Shown here piece after piece: positions 28,512-37,519 of a stretch of DNA of 64,000 bases. The stretch is from Rathayibacter sp. VKM Ac-2856. Its GTDB lineage: Bacteria; Actinomycetota; Actinomycetes; Actinomycetales; Microbacteriaceae. The translations under genes and the position numbers were made by a program. Each line of letters opens with the position of its first letter. The stretch's first letter is position 1. The notes beneath the pieces are model-generated. The model worked only from the letters and a program-made list of their open reading frames with translations. It was not told the DNA's origin and made no database searches. The stretch spans positions 186,001 to 250,000 of the forward strand of contig NZ_JABMLF010000002.1 of NCBI RefSeq assembly GCF_013205055.1, given 5' to 3'.

Positions 28512-29417
28512 ATGATCATCGGGGCGTACCCTTCGCTGCCGAAGCACGCGCGGCGGGACACGGCGGCCTTCGTCGCCTTCCACGAGCGGATCGCAGTCGT
28601 CACCAGGTGCTCAGGATTCGAGATCCCCTACGGCAGCCGATTCATCGCCGACGAGTCCGCGCTGCTGCGGCTGCTCCGCCGCCGGGGGACGCATGCACTC
28701 ACCCTGCTGCCTGCAGTGCTCGAGCGCGGGGTCGGGCTGGCGGATCCGGTCGAGGAGCGCCGAAGTGCGGCGGTCGCGCTGATACGACGGGCCGTGCAGG
28801 CGGCCTCGGCGGCGAACGACCGTGACCAGCGGCCGGTCATCGACCACGTGCTGCTCCAGTCGGCCCCACGGGCGACTCGAGGCACTGCACAGGCGGCCCG
28901 AGCGTCGTTCTCCCGAAGCCTCGCCGAGATCGCCGGATGGAACGCCCCCGGTCTGCGGTTCGTGATCGAGCACTGCGACTCCTTCGAGGGGCCGGTTCCG
29001 ACGAAGGGCTTCCTCGACCTGGCGACCGAGCTCGACCTCGCCGCCCGCCACGGGTTCGGCACGGCGATCAACTGGGGACGCTCCTACCTCGAGACCCGCC
29101 GCCTCGACGGGGCGCTCGAGCACGCGCGGGCCGCACAGGGCGCCGGTACCCTGGCGGTGCTCGGCGTCTCGGGAGTGAGCGACGCGGCGACGGCGCTCGG
29201 CCCCGCGTTCAGCGACAGCCACGCTCCCGTCCGAACGGACCGCGGCGACCGCTCGTACTCGAGTCTGCTCGATGCCGACACCCTGCGGCGGTTCCTCGGG
29301 GTGGCTCCCGGAGCGCGGGTCGTCACCAAGGTCGCGGGCGGTGAGAACGCGCTGGCCGACTCGGCGCGGGCCGCCCGCGAGTATGCCGGTGGCGCGACCC
29401 TCGTTCCGGTCGAGTAG
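28512..29417 (+). CDS. DUF4862 family protein
   Basis: A 301-residue probable TIM-barrel protein starting directly after the stop of the aldolase gene (TAA-ATG), so translation is coupled. Features include MIIGAYPSLPK, EIPYG, FVIEHCDS and FGTAINWGRSYLETRR, a pattern recalling xylose isomerase-like sugar phosphate isomerases. It is probably an isomerase or epimerase in the same catabolic route. The stop codon and last residues lie inside a GAGTAGCC palindromic element, which has supplied the gene's 3' end. Confidence 0.75.
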   Translation: MIIGAYPSLPKHARRDTAAFVAFHERIAVVTRCSGFEIPYGSRFIADESALLRLLRRRGTHALTLLPAVLERGVGLADPVEERRSAAVALIRRAVQAASAANDRDQRPVIDHVLLQSAPRATRGTAQAARASFSRSLAEIAGWNAPGLRFVIEHCDSFEGPVPTKGFLDLATELDLAARHGFGTAINWGRSYLETRRLDGALEHARAAQGAGTLAVLGVSGVSDAATALGPAFSDSHAPVRTDRGDRSYSSLLDADTLRRFLGVAPGARVVTKVAGGENALADSARAAREYAGGATLVPVE

Positions 29418-29531
29418 TCCCCGGGGGGCCGTTCCGAGACCCGACGTTCTCAGCAGGGCGGGCCTGCAGACATCTACTCAGACATCGATCGATCTCGATA
29501 CGCCCGCTCCGCGGGCTACTCGATCAGCATG
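29408..29531. repeat. GAGTAGCC palindromic element with decayed left arm
   Basis: Left arm GGTCGAGTAG with altered continuation (CCGTTCCGAGAC), about 50 bases, then an intact right arm (GATCTCGATACGCC to ACTCGATCAGCATG). The TAG of the left arm is the stop codon of the DUF4862 gene. Confidence 0.75.
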
Positions 29532-29677
29532 TGCCCGGCTCATCCGATCAACGGGACTGTGAGCCTCCCGATGAGCAGGTGGGCTGCCCGCTCCCGCCAC
29601 ACGTGCGCAGCCCGCCGCCTCGGTGGCACACCCTCGGATGCTCGTTCCATCCGATTCTCTCGCTCGACCTCCCCTCG

Positions 29678-29770
29678 AGCGTGCAGCAGCTGGAGCAGAA
29701 CGTGGGTGCGCGAAGCGCCGCCTCTACTGCCGCTGACCTCCAGTCGATTGAGAAGGCACTAGGACACTGA
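29678..29770 (+). pseudogene. Possible aldo/keto reductase C-terminal remnant
   Basis: The last 30 codons of a short open frame read VQQLEQNVGARSA and AADLQSIEKALGH, then TGA. This resembles the C-terminal helix of aldo/keto reductases (pattern xLExNxGAxxxxLTxxDLxxI). Nothing upstream in the 29.5-29.67 kb stretch continues the family, so I read it as a decayed 3' fragment. The 430-base gap otherwise holds only the palindromic element. Confidence 0.35.
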
Positions 29771-29847
29771 GTGGCGACGTCGGGAACCGAGGCGCTCGGG
29801 GGCGGTCCGTGCGCGAGAGCGGCCCGTGCTCGTGGGCGGTCCGCGCG

Positions 29848-30849
29848 CTACGCGGATTCCCGCTGGACCAGGGTGACGGGCAGGATCGGCTGGCGGTCGA
29901 CCTCGCGGCCCTGCATGGCGGCGACGACGGTCTCGGCGGCGAGGCGGCCCATGTCGGTCAGGGGCTGGCGGACGGTCGTGATCGGCGGGTCCGTGGTGGT
30001 CGCGATGGCGACGTCGTCGAAGCCCACGACCGAGACGTCCGTGGGCACGCGTCGTCCGGCCGCCTGGAGGACGTGGATCGCACCGTGCGCCATCAGGTCG
30101 GAGGAGGCGAAGACGCCGTCGAGGTCGGGATGGCGCTGCAGGAGGCGCACCATCGCCGTCACGCCGCTCTCGACCGTGAACAGACCGTGCGCGAGGGGCG
30201 TGTCGTCGATGCCCAGGTGCACCAGCTCGTCGTGCCAGCCGCGCAGCCGCTCGCGGGCGGGCTTCATGTCGTGGGGGCCCGCGATGATGCCGAGTCTGCG
30301 ACGGCCGGCATCCGCCAGTGCGCGTGCGGCGAGCCGTCCGCCCCCGTAGTTGTCCGCGTCGATGACGATCGCGTCGTCCGCGAGATCGACCCGCGGCCGT
30401 CCCACCCACGCGATCGGCGCGGGAGAGTCCGCCAGCTCCTGGGTCACCTGCGTCATCTCGTTCTGCAGGATCACGATGGCGCCGTCGATCGCCCGCGTGC
30501 GGAGGAGCCGGGCGACGCGCCCCCTGTCGTCGTAGTCCGCGGGCAGCAGGACCGGCTGGACCCCCTGCGCGTGCAGGCTCGCCGCGGCTCCCTTCAGGAC
30601 CGCCGTGAGGATCGTGCCGGGCAGGCGGTCGAGGTCCTCGAACGCGACGATCAGCCCGATCGAGCCCGCGCGTCCACCCCGCAGCAGCCGCGCGGCGCCG
30701 TTCGTCTCGTAGCCCAGCTGCTTCGCGGCGTGCTCGACGGCGGCGGCCATGCCGGCATCGACGTTGGTCCTGCCCGCGAGCACTCGAGCGGCGGTCGCGC
30801 GCGACACCCCCGCGACTCGCGCGACGTCCACCAGTGTCGGTTCAGCCAT
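29848..30849 (-). CDS. LacI-family transcriptional regulator (second)
   Basis: A 333-residue repressor with DNA-binding TLVDVARVAGVSRATAARVL, a hinge around NGAARLLRGG and an effector domain ending DVSVVGFDDVAIATTTDPPI. ATG 30849 follows AAGGA. It lacks an adjacent transport operon; the genes on both sides are on the other strand. A perfect inverted repeat, CTGTCGCG/CGCGACAG, lies 67 bases upstream and may be its operator. Targets unknown. Confidence 0.88.
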   Translation of the reverse strand: MAEPTLVDVARVAGVSRATAARVLAGRTNVDAGMAAAVEHAAKQLGYETNGAARLLRGGRAGSIGLIVAFEDLDRLPGTILTAVLKGAAASLHAQGVQPVLLPADYDDRGRVARLLRTRAIDGAIVILQNEMTQVTQELADSPAPIAWVGRPRVDLADDAIVIDADNYGGGRLAARALADAGRRRLGIIAGPHDMKPARERLRGWHDELVHLGIDDTPLAHGLFTVESGVTAMVRLLQRHPDLDGVFASSDLMAHGAIHVLQAAGRRVPTDVSVVGFDDVAIATTTDPPITTVRQPLTDMGRLAAETVVAAMQGREVDRQPILPVTLVQRESA

Positions 30850-30916
30850 CGCGTGTCCTTCTGTTCGGAATGAGCGACCGCCACGGCGGTGACAGGACAC
30901 GTCTCACGCGGGTCCC

Positions 30917-30936
30917 CTGTCGCGGCGTCGCGACAG
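30917..30936. promoter_or_regulatory. Perfect inverted repeat upstream of the second LacI gene
   Basis: CTGTCGCG-GCGT-CGCGACAG. Eight-base arms with a four-base centre suit a dimeric regulator or a hairpin in the leader. It lies in the 265-base gap between two divergent genes. Confidence 0.4.
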
Positions 30937-31114
30937 CGCCACGGGTGACGCCCTCGTGCCCCAGGGACACAGGATGCCAGAGTCTGCGCGGCACCGGCTG
31001 TGCCGGAGGGGTCGCGGCTGCGCGCGGTTCGCCTGGCGTCCGATTCCCCCTCCGCCGAAACGCCCGCGTCACCTGTCTGGGGTACGGTGACCGCCGGGGT
31101 TCCGGAGGAGACGC

Positions 31115-31675
31115 GTGAGCAGAGCAGGACGGGTGGCACGGCGCGTCGGCGTCGGCGCTCTCGGCGCGCTCGTGCTCGCCGTCGGCGCGGGGATCCCGGT
31201 CTACGTGCTGCCGCCGGTCGATCCGGTGCCGGAGCACGCCGACGCGGTGCTCGTGCTCGGGCCGCCGACCCGCGCGCGCACCGAGCTCGGCCGCGACCTG
31301 GTCGAGGCGGGCGTGGCCGACACCCTCGTGATCTCGGTCTGGGCCTCCGATCTCTCCGCGGCTCCGGGCGAGAACGACGTGGTGGCCTGCGACGAGCCGG
31401 ACATGGACGTGATCTGCTTCACCGCCGATCCCGGGACCACCCAGGGCGAGGCGCGCGCCCTCGCCGACGATGCGCGGACGGATCACTGGGACAGCGTCGT
31501 CGTCATCACGCAGACCCCGCACATCGCGCGGGCCAGGCTCCTGCTCGGCCGCTGCTTCGACGGCGAGCTGTCGATGGTGTCCTCCGGCGAGCCGTACACA
31601 CTCGGCGACTGGGCCTACGAGTACGTGTACCAGACCGGGGCGTTCGCGAAGGCGCTCGTCTCGCTGGACTGCTGA
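31115..31675 (+). CDS. YdcF/SanA-like (DUF218) envelope protein
   Basis: A 186-residue protein with an N-terminal membrane anchor (VGVGALGALVLAVGAGIPVYV) and a DUF218 domain: DAVLVLGPP, DPGTTQGEA and VVVITQTPHIARARLLLGRC. Relatives (ElyC, SanA, YdcF) act in envelope or peptidoglycan-precursor physiology. Several Cys residues in the outer domain could form disulfides. GTG 31115 has GGAGG upstream. It stands alone and converges on the helicase gene. Confidence 0.85.
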   Translation: MSRAGRVARRVGVGALGALVLAVGAGIPVYVLPPVDPVPEHADAVLVLGPPTRARTELGRDLVEAGVADTLVISVWASDLSAAPGENDVVACDEPDMDVICFTADPGTTQGEARALADDARTDHWDSVVVITQTPHIARARLLLGRCFDGELSMVSSGEPYTLGDWAYEYVYQTGAFAKALVSLDC

Positions 31676-31727
31676 GCCGACCCGCAGACCTCGGCTCGGA
31701 GACCCGGCCCGCGGACCGGACCGCCGC

Positions 31728-34700
31728 TCAGCCCAGCAGCTCCCGCACGTCCTCCGCGGTGATGCCGCCGGTGGCCGCCGCGCCGTCGTCGGACATGACG
31801 GCCGCGAACAGGGCGGCCTTCGCCTCCTTGAGCGCCATCACCTTCTCCTCGATGGTGTCCTTCGCGACGAGCCGGTAGACCATCACCGAGCGGGTCTGGC
31901 CGATGCGGTGCGCGCGGTCGACGGCCTGCGACTCCGTCGCCGGGTTCCACCACGGGTCGAGCAGGATGCAGTAGTCGGCCTCGGTGAGGTTGAGGCCGAA
32001 GCCGCCGGCCTTCAGCGAGATGAGGAACACGCCCGCCTCGCCGGAGCGGAAGCGGTCGATCACCTCGTCGCGCTTCTTGGTCGCCCCGTCGAGGTAGGCG
32101 TACTCGACGCCCGCCGCATCGAGCCGGCCGCGCACCCGCCCGAGGAAGCGGGTGAACTGGCTGAACACCAGCACCCGGTGCCCCTCGGCGAGCGCATCGG
32201 CGAGCAGCTCGTCGAGCAGGTCGAGCTTGGTGGAGGGCACGGTCGCGTGCGCCTCGTCGACCAGGGCGGCGTCGAGCGCGACCTGGCGGAGCACGGTGAG
32301 GGCGCGGAAGATCGCGAAGCGGTTCTTCTCGAAGTCGCCGATCAGCCCGAGCACGCGCTGCCGCTCGCGGGCGAGGTAGGTGTCGTAGACCTTGCGCTGC
32401 CGGGTGCCGAGCTCGACCTCGATGGTCTGCTCCTGCTTCGGCGGCAGCTCGGTGGCGACGAGCTCCTTGGTGCGGCGGAGCATCAGCGGGCGGATGCGGC
32501 GGCGCAGCTGGCTGAGGCGCTCGGTGTCCGCGTCGCGCTCGATCGGCTTCTGGTAGTACTCGGCGAAGCCGGCCGGCGAGGGGAAGAGGCCCGGAGCGAC
32601 GATCGACAGGAGCGACCACAGCTCCATCACGTTGTTCTCCATCGGGGTGCCCGTGATGGCGAGCTTGAACGGCACGTCGAGGCGCCGGGCGAGCTGGTGG
32701 GTCGCCGACTGCCGGTTCTTCACGAACTGCGCCTCGTCGAGCAGGAAGCCGGACCACTGGATCCCCGCGTAGGACTCGTAGTCGAGGCGGAACAGGGCGT
32801 AGGAGGTGACGACCAGCTCGGCCTCGCCGATCATCGTCGAGAGCGCCTTGCGCTTCTTCTTCGAGGTCTCGTCGACGCCCACCACGCGCAGGCCCGGGGC
32901 GAAGCGCTTGGCCTCCCCCACCCAGTTGGGCACGACGCTCGTCGGGGCGACGACGAGGAACGGGCGCGGCGAGGTGCCGGCACCCTCCGCGGCCGCCCGC
33001 TGCTCCTGCATCACCCGGGTGACGAGCGCGAGCGACTGCACGGTCTTGCCGAGGCCCATGTCGTCGGCGAGGACGCCGCCGAGCTGGTTGTCGTAGAGGA
33101 AGGACAGCCAGTCGTAGCCGAGCTGCTGGTAGGGCCGCAGCTCGACCGCGAAGCCCTCGGGCAGGGCGCGCGACTCGAGCGCGCCGGTGGCGGTGAAGCC
33201 GGAGAGGCCCTCGACGGAGCGGCGCCACACGGCGGCCTGCGCCTCGACCACGCCGAGCTCGACCAGCTCGTCCCAGAGCGAGGACTGGAAGCGGCTGATC
33301 CGGAGCGTCTCGGTCGGGTCGTCGGAGAGCTCGCGCGCCTCGGCGATCAGCTCGCGGAGGCGGCCGAAGCGCTCGTCGTCGAGCGCGAAGTAGACGCCGC
33401 TCGGCAGCACCATGTACTCGTCGCCGCGCGCCAGGGCGAGGAAGATCTCGGCGAGCGGGACGGCCTCGTCGTTGACGGTGACCGAGATCTCGAGGTTGAA
33501 CCAGTCGCGGCTGTCGGGCTGGGCGACCGTCTGCACGGCGACGACCGGGGCCGTCTCGGCCTCGCGGTACTCGACGCGCTGGCCGATCTCCTCGATCTCG
33601 ACGGTGCCGAGCTCGCGCAGGCGCTCGACCTCGCCGGTGAGGAAGCCGACGGTCTGCATGCCGCGCAGGTCGAAGGTGGGGCGGAGGCGGCGGCTGGAGG
33701 GCGAGACCAGGGCGGGCGTCGACTCCGGGTCGATGCCGGCGCCGCCGAGCGAGTCGAGGATCCTCTGCTCGGCCTCGGCGTCGCGGTAGCCGGACTCGTC
33801 GTCCAGGCGCAGCGGGAGGCGCTCGGCCTCGGCGCCGCGCGCGCCCTCGATCCCGTAGCGCCACCACCAGGAGCCGCGCAGTCCCGCGCCCTCGGTGTGC
33901 TCGAGGGTGAGGCCGAGCCGCGGCTCGGGGACGGGCGGCGCCTCGAAGGAGCCGTCGAGCGACACGATGTCGAAGAGGCGGTGCAGGCGCTGGTAGTGCT
34001 CGGTGAGGAAGGCCGACTCCTCCTGCTCCGGGATGCGGATGGGCTCGCTGCTCCAGAGGAAGGTGCGCGCGGACGAGACCAGCGGGGCCGCGAACGGCAC
34101 GAGCGTGACGGGCCGGCCGCGCAGCTCGTCGCCCTCGTCCCAGGTGTAGAGGCCGACGGCGGGGTCGCCGATGAAGCCGAAGTGCTCGGGCGCGGGGTGG
34201 TCGCCGATCGCGACGAGCGAGCGCAGCTCGAGACCGGCCGGGGTGCGGGTGACGTCGATGGACGCGGTCGCGGTGGTATCGAGGATCTTCAGCGGGGTCT
34301 GGTCGCGGTCGCCCATCACCAGGCCGATGCCGGCGCGGACGGCGCCATGCAGGGCCGCCCAGATCGCCTCGCTGCGGCACTGGTCGAGGTAGAGCCAGGT
34401 GTCGGGCGAGTAGTAGCTCGAGGCGCTGTGCCCCGAGAGCAGGCCCTGCATCTCGCGGACGACGTCGATCTGGCGCTCGTCGTAGTCGTGGCTGTAGTGC
34501 AGGTAGCCGAGGTCGCGCCAGCTGGTGCCGGTGCGCACCCAGCGGTCGCGGTCGCCCATCCGCACCGGGCGGACGCCGAGGCGCGGGCGCGGCTCGGGCG
34601 GCGGTCGGTAGCTGTTGTAGCGGCCGGGCGGGCGGCGCACGGGCTCGCCGGGCAGCAGCTCGAACTGGAGGCCGAGCGGGATGCCGGAGTGCGAGCGCTC

Positions 34701-35147
34701 GGCGCCGGCGAGCAGCGGGGCGAGGGCGCTGCGCCACTCCGGGACCGCGTCGACGGCGGCCTCGCCGGGGAACGGACCGCTCAGGGCGCCCTCGCGCTCG
34801 CGGCGGAGCGCCTCGACCAGGACGGCCGCGACGTGCTTGCACTCGTGCTTGACCGGGCAGCTGCAGGCGCCGCCGAGGAGGATCGAGTGATCGCCCTCGT
34901 CGCGCAGCTGCACGCTGACCGCGTAGGGCGAGCGGCCGGAGCCGCGGACCTGGCCGAAGAGCCGGGTGCGGCCGCCGAACCACTGCAGCTCGGCGACGCG
35001 GCCCTCGTCGGCGTAGGCGGTGCCCTTCTCGAGGGCGGCGGTGCCGACGAGGCCCCGGATGTCCTGCTCGCTGAACGGCTCGCGTCCCTCGGCCCCGGGC
35101 GCGGCCGAGGAGGGCAGCACCTCTTCGGGGGGACTCTGGCGGGCCAT
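31728..35147 (-). CDS. SWIM zinc-finger SNF2-family helicase
   Basis: A 1139-residue ATP-dependent DNA translocase. It has an N-terminal SWIM zinc finger (CSCPVKHECKH, C95-H105) and a long middle region. The SNF2 motor has Walker A DDMGLGKT near 695, DEAQ box LLDEAQFVKN near 800 and a C-terminal helicase domain (VLVFSQFTRFLGRV, SLKAGGFGLNL, DRAHRIGQT). Similar proteins occur widely in actinobacteria and are linked to DNA repair or replication stress, mostly without direct proof. ATG 35147 is chosen, and the mshA-like gene is divergent 119 bases away. Confidence 0.92.
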   Translation of the reverse strand: MARQSPPEEVLPSSAAPGAEGREPFSEQDIRGLVGTAALEKGTAYADEGRVAELQWFGGRTRLFGQVRGSGRSPYAVSVQLRDEGDHSILLGGACSCPVKHECKHVAAVLVEALRREREGALSGPFPGEAAVDAVPEWRSALAPLLAGAERSHSGIPLGLQFELLPGEPVRRPPGRYNSYRPPPEPRPRLGVRPVRMGDRDRWVRTGTSWRDLGYLHYSHDYDERQIDVVREMQGLLSGHSASSYYSPDTWLYLDQCRSEAIWAALHGAVRAGIGLVMGDRDQTPLKILDTTATASIDVTRTPAGLELRSLVAIGDHPAPEHFGFIGDPAVGLYTWDEGDELRGRPVTLVPFAAPLVSSARTFLWSSEPIRIPEQEESAFLTEHYQRLHRLFDIVSLDGSFEAPPVPEPRLGLTLEHTEGAGLRGSWWWRYGIEGARGAEAERLPLRLDDESGYRDAEAEQRILDSLGGAGIDPESTPALVSPSSRRLRPTFDLRGMQTVGFLTGEVERLRELGTVEIEEIGQRVEYREAETAPVVAVQTVAQPDSRDWFNLEISVTVNDEAVPLAEIFLALARGDEYMVLPSGVYFALDDERFGRLRELIAEARELSDDPTETLRISRFQSSLWDELVELGVVEAQAAVWRRSVEGLSGFTATGALESRALPEGFAVELRPYQQLGYDWLSFLYDNQLGGVLADDMGLGKTVQSLALVTRVMQEQRAAAEGAGTSPRPFLVVAPTSVVPNWVGEAKRFAPGLRVVGVDETSKKKRKALSTMIGEAELVVTSYALFRLDYESYAGIQWSGFLLDEAQFVKNRQSATHQLARRLDVPFKLAITGTPMENNVMELWSLLSIVAPGLFPSPAGFAEYYQKPIERDADTERLSQLRRRIRPLMLRRTKELVATELPPKQEQTIEVELGTRQRKVYDTYLARERQRVLGLIGDFEKNRFAIFRALTVLRQVALDAALVDEAHATVPSTKLDLLDELLADALAEGHRVLVFSQFTRFLGRVRGRLDAAGVEYAYLDGATKKRDEVIDRFRSGEAGVFLISLKAGGFGLNLTEADYCILLDPWWNPATESQAVDRAHRIGQTRSVMVYRLVAKDTIEEKVMALKEAKAALFAAVMSDDGAAATGGITAEDVRELLG

Positions 35148-35254
35148 GGACCTCACGCTCTCCGCGCACCGACCGGAGCGCATCCGTCCATTCAACCCGA
35201 TTCCGGAGGCGCCGGGAGCCGCGGGGCGGGATCCGGGCACTCCGCACCCGCTCC

Positions 35255-35260
35255 TACGAT
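35255..35260 (+). promoter_or_regulatory. -10 element giving a leaderless glycosyltransferase mRNA
   Basis: TACGAT ends six bases before ATG 35267, with no ribosome site between. Same geometry as at upp and at the MarR gene at 58454. Confidence 0.45.
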
Positions 35261-35266
35261 GGACGG

Positions 35267-36391
35267 ATGCCCCGCCTGTCGATCGTCTCGGCGCACACCT
35301 CGCCCCTCGAGCAGCCCTCGACCGGCGACGCCGGCGGGATGAACGTGTACCTCGCCGGGGTGCTGCCCGAGCTCGCGGCGCTCGGCTGGGACGTCACCGT
35401 GCTCACCCGCGGCGAGGGCGTGCGGCGCCTGGCGCCGGGCGTCTCGGTGGTCGGGGTGCCGGTCGAGGCGGCGGACAAGTACGCGCTCGCCGCCTCCGCC
35501 CCCGCGTTCGCCGCAGCGGCCGCGGGCGCCGACGTCGTGCACTCGCACTACTGGGTCTCCGGGCTCGCGGGCGCGCTGACCGGCGCGCCGCACGTGCACT
35601 CGATGCACTCGAACTCGCTGGCGAAGAACGTGCGGCTGGTGCCGGGCGACGTGCAGGAGCCGGAGGAGCGGATCCGCGCCGAGCGCTCGGTGCTGGCCTC
35701 GGCCGACGCGGTGGTGGTGGCGGGGGCCTCGGAGCGGTCGGACGTCGTGGGCGGCTACGGGGTGGATCCGGCGCGCGTGGTGGTCGTGCCGCCGGGGGTG
35801 GACGCGCGATTCTCGCCGGGTGCGGCCGAGCGCGCCCTCGAGATCGTGCTGCTCGGGCGGGTGCAGCCGCTGAAGGGGCAGCTGCTGGCGGTGCAGGCGC
35901 TCGCGGATATCCCCGTCGACGAGCGGCCGCTGCTGCGGCTGGCCGGCGGGCCGGCGCCGGGGCGCGAGGGGTACCTGGAGGAGGTGCGCGCGGCGGCGCG
36001 GGAGCTCGGGGTGGGCGAGTGGGTGCGCTTCGAGGGGGTGGCCGACCGCGAGCAGGCGGCGGTGCTGCTGCGGGGCGCGCGGCTCGCGCTGGTGCCCTCG
36101 GCGGCGGAGACGTTCGGGCTGATCGCGCTCGAGGCGGCGGCGAGCGCGACGCCGGTGCTCGCCCGGCGGACGACCGGGCTGGTCGACGCGGTGCGCGACG
36201 GCGAGAGCGGCGTGCTGATCGACTCCGGCGACCCCGCGGCGTGGGCGGCGGAGATCCGCCGACTGCTGGGCGACGACGCCGAGCTCGCGCGCCTCGGCCG
36301 CGGCGGCGTGCAGTGGGCTGCCGCCCACAGCTGGGCGGCGGCGGCCGCGCGCCTGGATGCGGTGTACCGCGGCCTGATGCCGACCGAGTAG
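35267..36391 (+). CDS. MshA-like GT4 glycosyltransferase
   Basis: A 374-residue GT-B enzyme. The N-terminal HTSPLEQPSTGDAGGMNVYL closely follows the donor/acceptor loop of D-inositol-3-phosphate glycosyltransferase, the first step of mycothiol synthesis. The C-terminal half has LLGRVQPLKGQ and the ExxxxxxxE motif PSAAETFGLIALEAAA. It is somewhat shorter than typical MshA, so a related sugar transfer is possible. The gene is followed by palindromic elements and is not in an operon with other msh genes. Confidence 0.75.
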   Translation: MPRLSIVSAHTSPLEQPSTGDAGGMNVYLAGVLPELAALGWDVTVLTRGEGVRRLAPGVSVVGVPVEAADKYALAASAPAFAAAAAGADVVHSHYWVSGLAGALTGAPHVHSMHSNSLAKNVRLVPGDVQEPEERIRAERSVLASADAVVVAGASERSDVVGGYGVDPARVVVVPPGVDARFSPGAAERALEIVLLGRVQPLKGQLLAVQALADIPVDERPLLRLAGGPAPGREGYLEEVRAAARELGVGEWVRFEGVADREQAAVLLRGARLALVPSAAETFGLIALEAAASATPVLARRTTGLVDAVRDGESGVLIDSGDPAAWAAEIRRLLGDDAELARLGRGGVQWAAAHSWAAAAARLDAVYRGLMPTE

Positions 36392-36403
36392 CCCGCCCAC
36401 ATC

Positions 36404-36567
36404 TGTTGATCGAGTAGCCCTCGCAGAGGGCGTATCGAGATCCACGCGATCCGACAGGTGGCCCGCTCCATGTTGATCGAGTAGCCCTCGCAGAGGGCGT
36501 ATCGAGATCCACCGTCGTTCGATGGGTGGGTCTCGATACGCCGCTGCGCGGCTACTCGACCAGCATG
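36404..36567. repeat. GAGTAGCC element, two left arms and one right arm
   Basis: Left arm TGTTGATCGAGTAGCC...GGCGTATCGAGA at 36404 and again at 36471, then the right arm TCTCGATACGCC...GGCTACTCGACCAGCATG ending at 36567. It looks like an element that partly duplicated, between a GT gene and ppgK that converge. Confidence 0.8.
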
Positions 36568-36576
36568 GGGAGGCCG

Positions 36577-37419
36577 CTAGTCGGCGATGGCCGCCGCGCC
36601 CGGGTCGAAGTGGGCGCCGCGGGTGGAGCGGTACCAGGGGGCGAGGCGGTCGGGCGAGACGGCGACCATGGCGGCGCCGGTGAAGCCGGCGTCGTTGCCG
36701 AAGCGGGCCGAGACGATCTCGGTGCCGAGGTCGAGGAAGCGGGCGAACTCGTCGAAGACGTGCGCCGCCGCTCCGCCGATCACGAAGAGCTGCGGTGAGA
36801 GCAGCATCTCGAGGTGCCGGTAGTACACGTTGAGGCGGCCCGCCCACTCCTCGAGCGTGATGCCCTCGCGACGGACGGCGGAGAAGCCGACCCGCGGCTC
36901 GAAGTCGGGGCCGTCGATGTGCACGTGGCCGAGCTCGGAGTTGGGGATGACCTCGCCCTCGTAGACCAGCGCGGTGCCGATCCCGGTGCCGAGCGTGGTG
37001 AGCAGGCACAGGCCCTCGCGGTCGCGCATCGCGCCGAACTCGCGCTCGGCGACGCCGGCCGCGTCCGCGTCGTTCACGACGACGACGTCCACGCCGGTCG
37101 CCTCCGACAGCAGCGCCTGCGCGTCGATCCCGACCCAGCGCTGCGAGACGTGGGTGGTCTGGCGCACGATGCCGCCGCGGACGATGCCGGGGAAGCCGAC
37201 GCCGACGGGCGTGCCCGCGATCGGCGAGACGTCGCGCACGATGCCGGCGATGGCCGCGGCGAAGTCCTCGGGCTCCTTGCCGACCGGGTTCGCGACGGCG
37301 AACCGGCGGGCGGCGCGCTCGCCGGTCGTCACGTCGACGAGGGAGGCCTTGATCGAGGTGCCGCCGATGTCGACGCCGACGGCGAAGCGCGGGAGGAGGC
37401 CGTCGTGGGGCTGGGTCAC
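36577..37419 (-). CDS. ppgK: Polyphosphate glucokinase (ROK family)
   Basis: Phosphorylates glucose using polyphosphate or ATP. The 280-residue protein has the phosphate loop GVDIGGTSIKASLVD, LTTLGTGIGTALV and the polyphosphate-glucokinase-specific NSELGHVHIDG in place of the ROK zinc motif. This form is characteristic of actinobacteria. ATG 37419 is used. Another single gene of unclear role lies upstream on the same strand with a 100-base gap. Confidence 0.93.
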   Translation of the reverse strand: MTQPHDGLLPRFAVGVDIGGTSIKASLVDVTTGERAARRFAVANPVGKEPEDFAAAIAGIVRDVSPIAGTPVGVGFPGIVRGGIVRQTTHVSQRWVGIDAQALLSEATGVDVVVVNDADAAGVAEREFGAMRDREGLCLLTTLGTGIGTALVYEGEVIPNSELGHVHIDGPDFEPRVGFSAVRREGITLEEWAGRLNVYYRHLEMLLSPQLFVIGGAAAHVFDEFARFLDLGTEIVSARFGNDAGFTGAAMVAVSPDRLAPWYRSTRGAHFDPGAAAIAD

Positions 37420-37519
37420 GGATGCTCCGTCTGGGGAAGTGGTGGCGAGGACTGGCCTCGGCTCGCGGGAACGCGGACGGCTCGTCGGATCACGGGATCC
37501 TGACGAGCCGAGAGCGAGT

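Noticed and set aside
29529-29677. A complete 79-codon gene up to 29770
   Set aside because: Only the last 30 codons resemble a protein (aldo/keto reductase end); the first part is repeat-flank noise, so only the fragment is annotated.
31470-35342. 1290-residue frame antisense to the SNF2 helicase
   Set aside because: Mirror frame caused by high GC third positions; composition is Gly/Ala/Arg noise and the helicase motifs are on the other strand.
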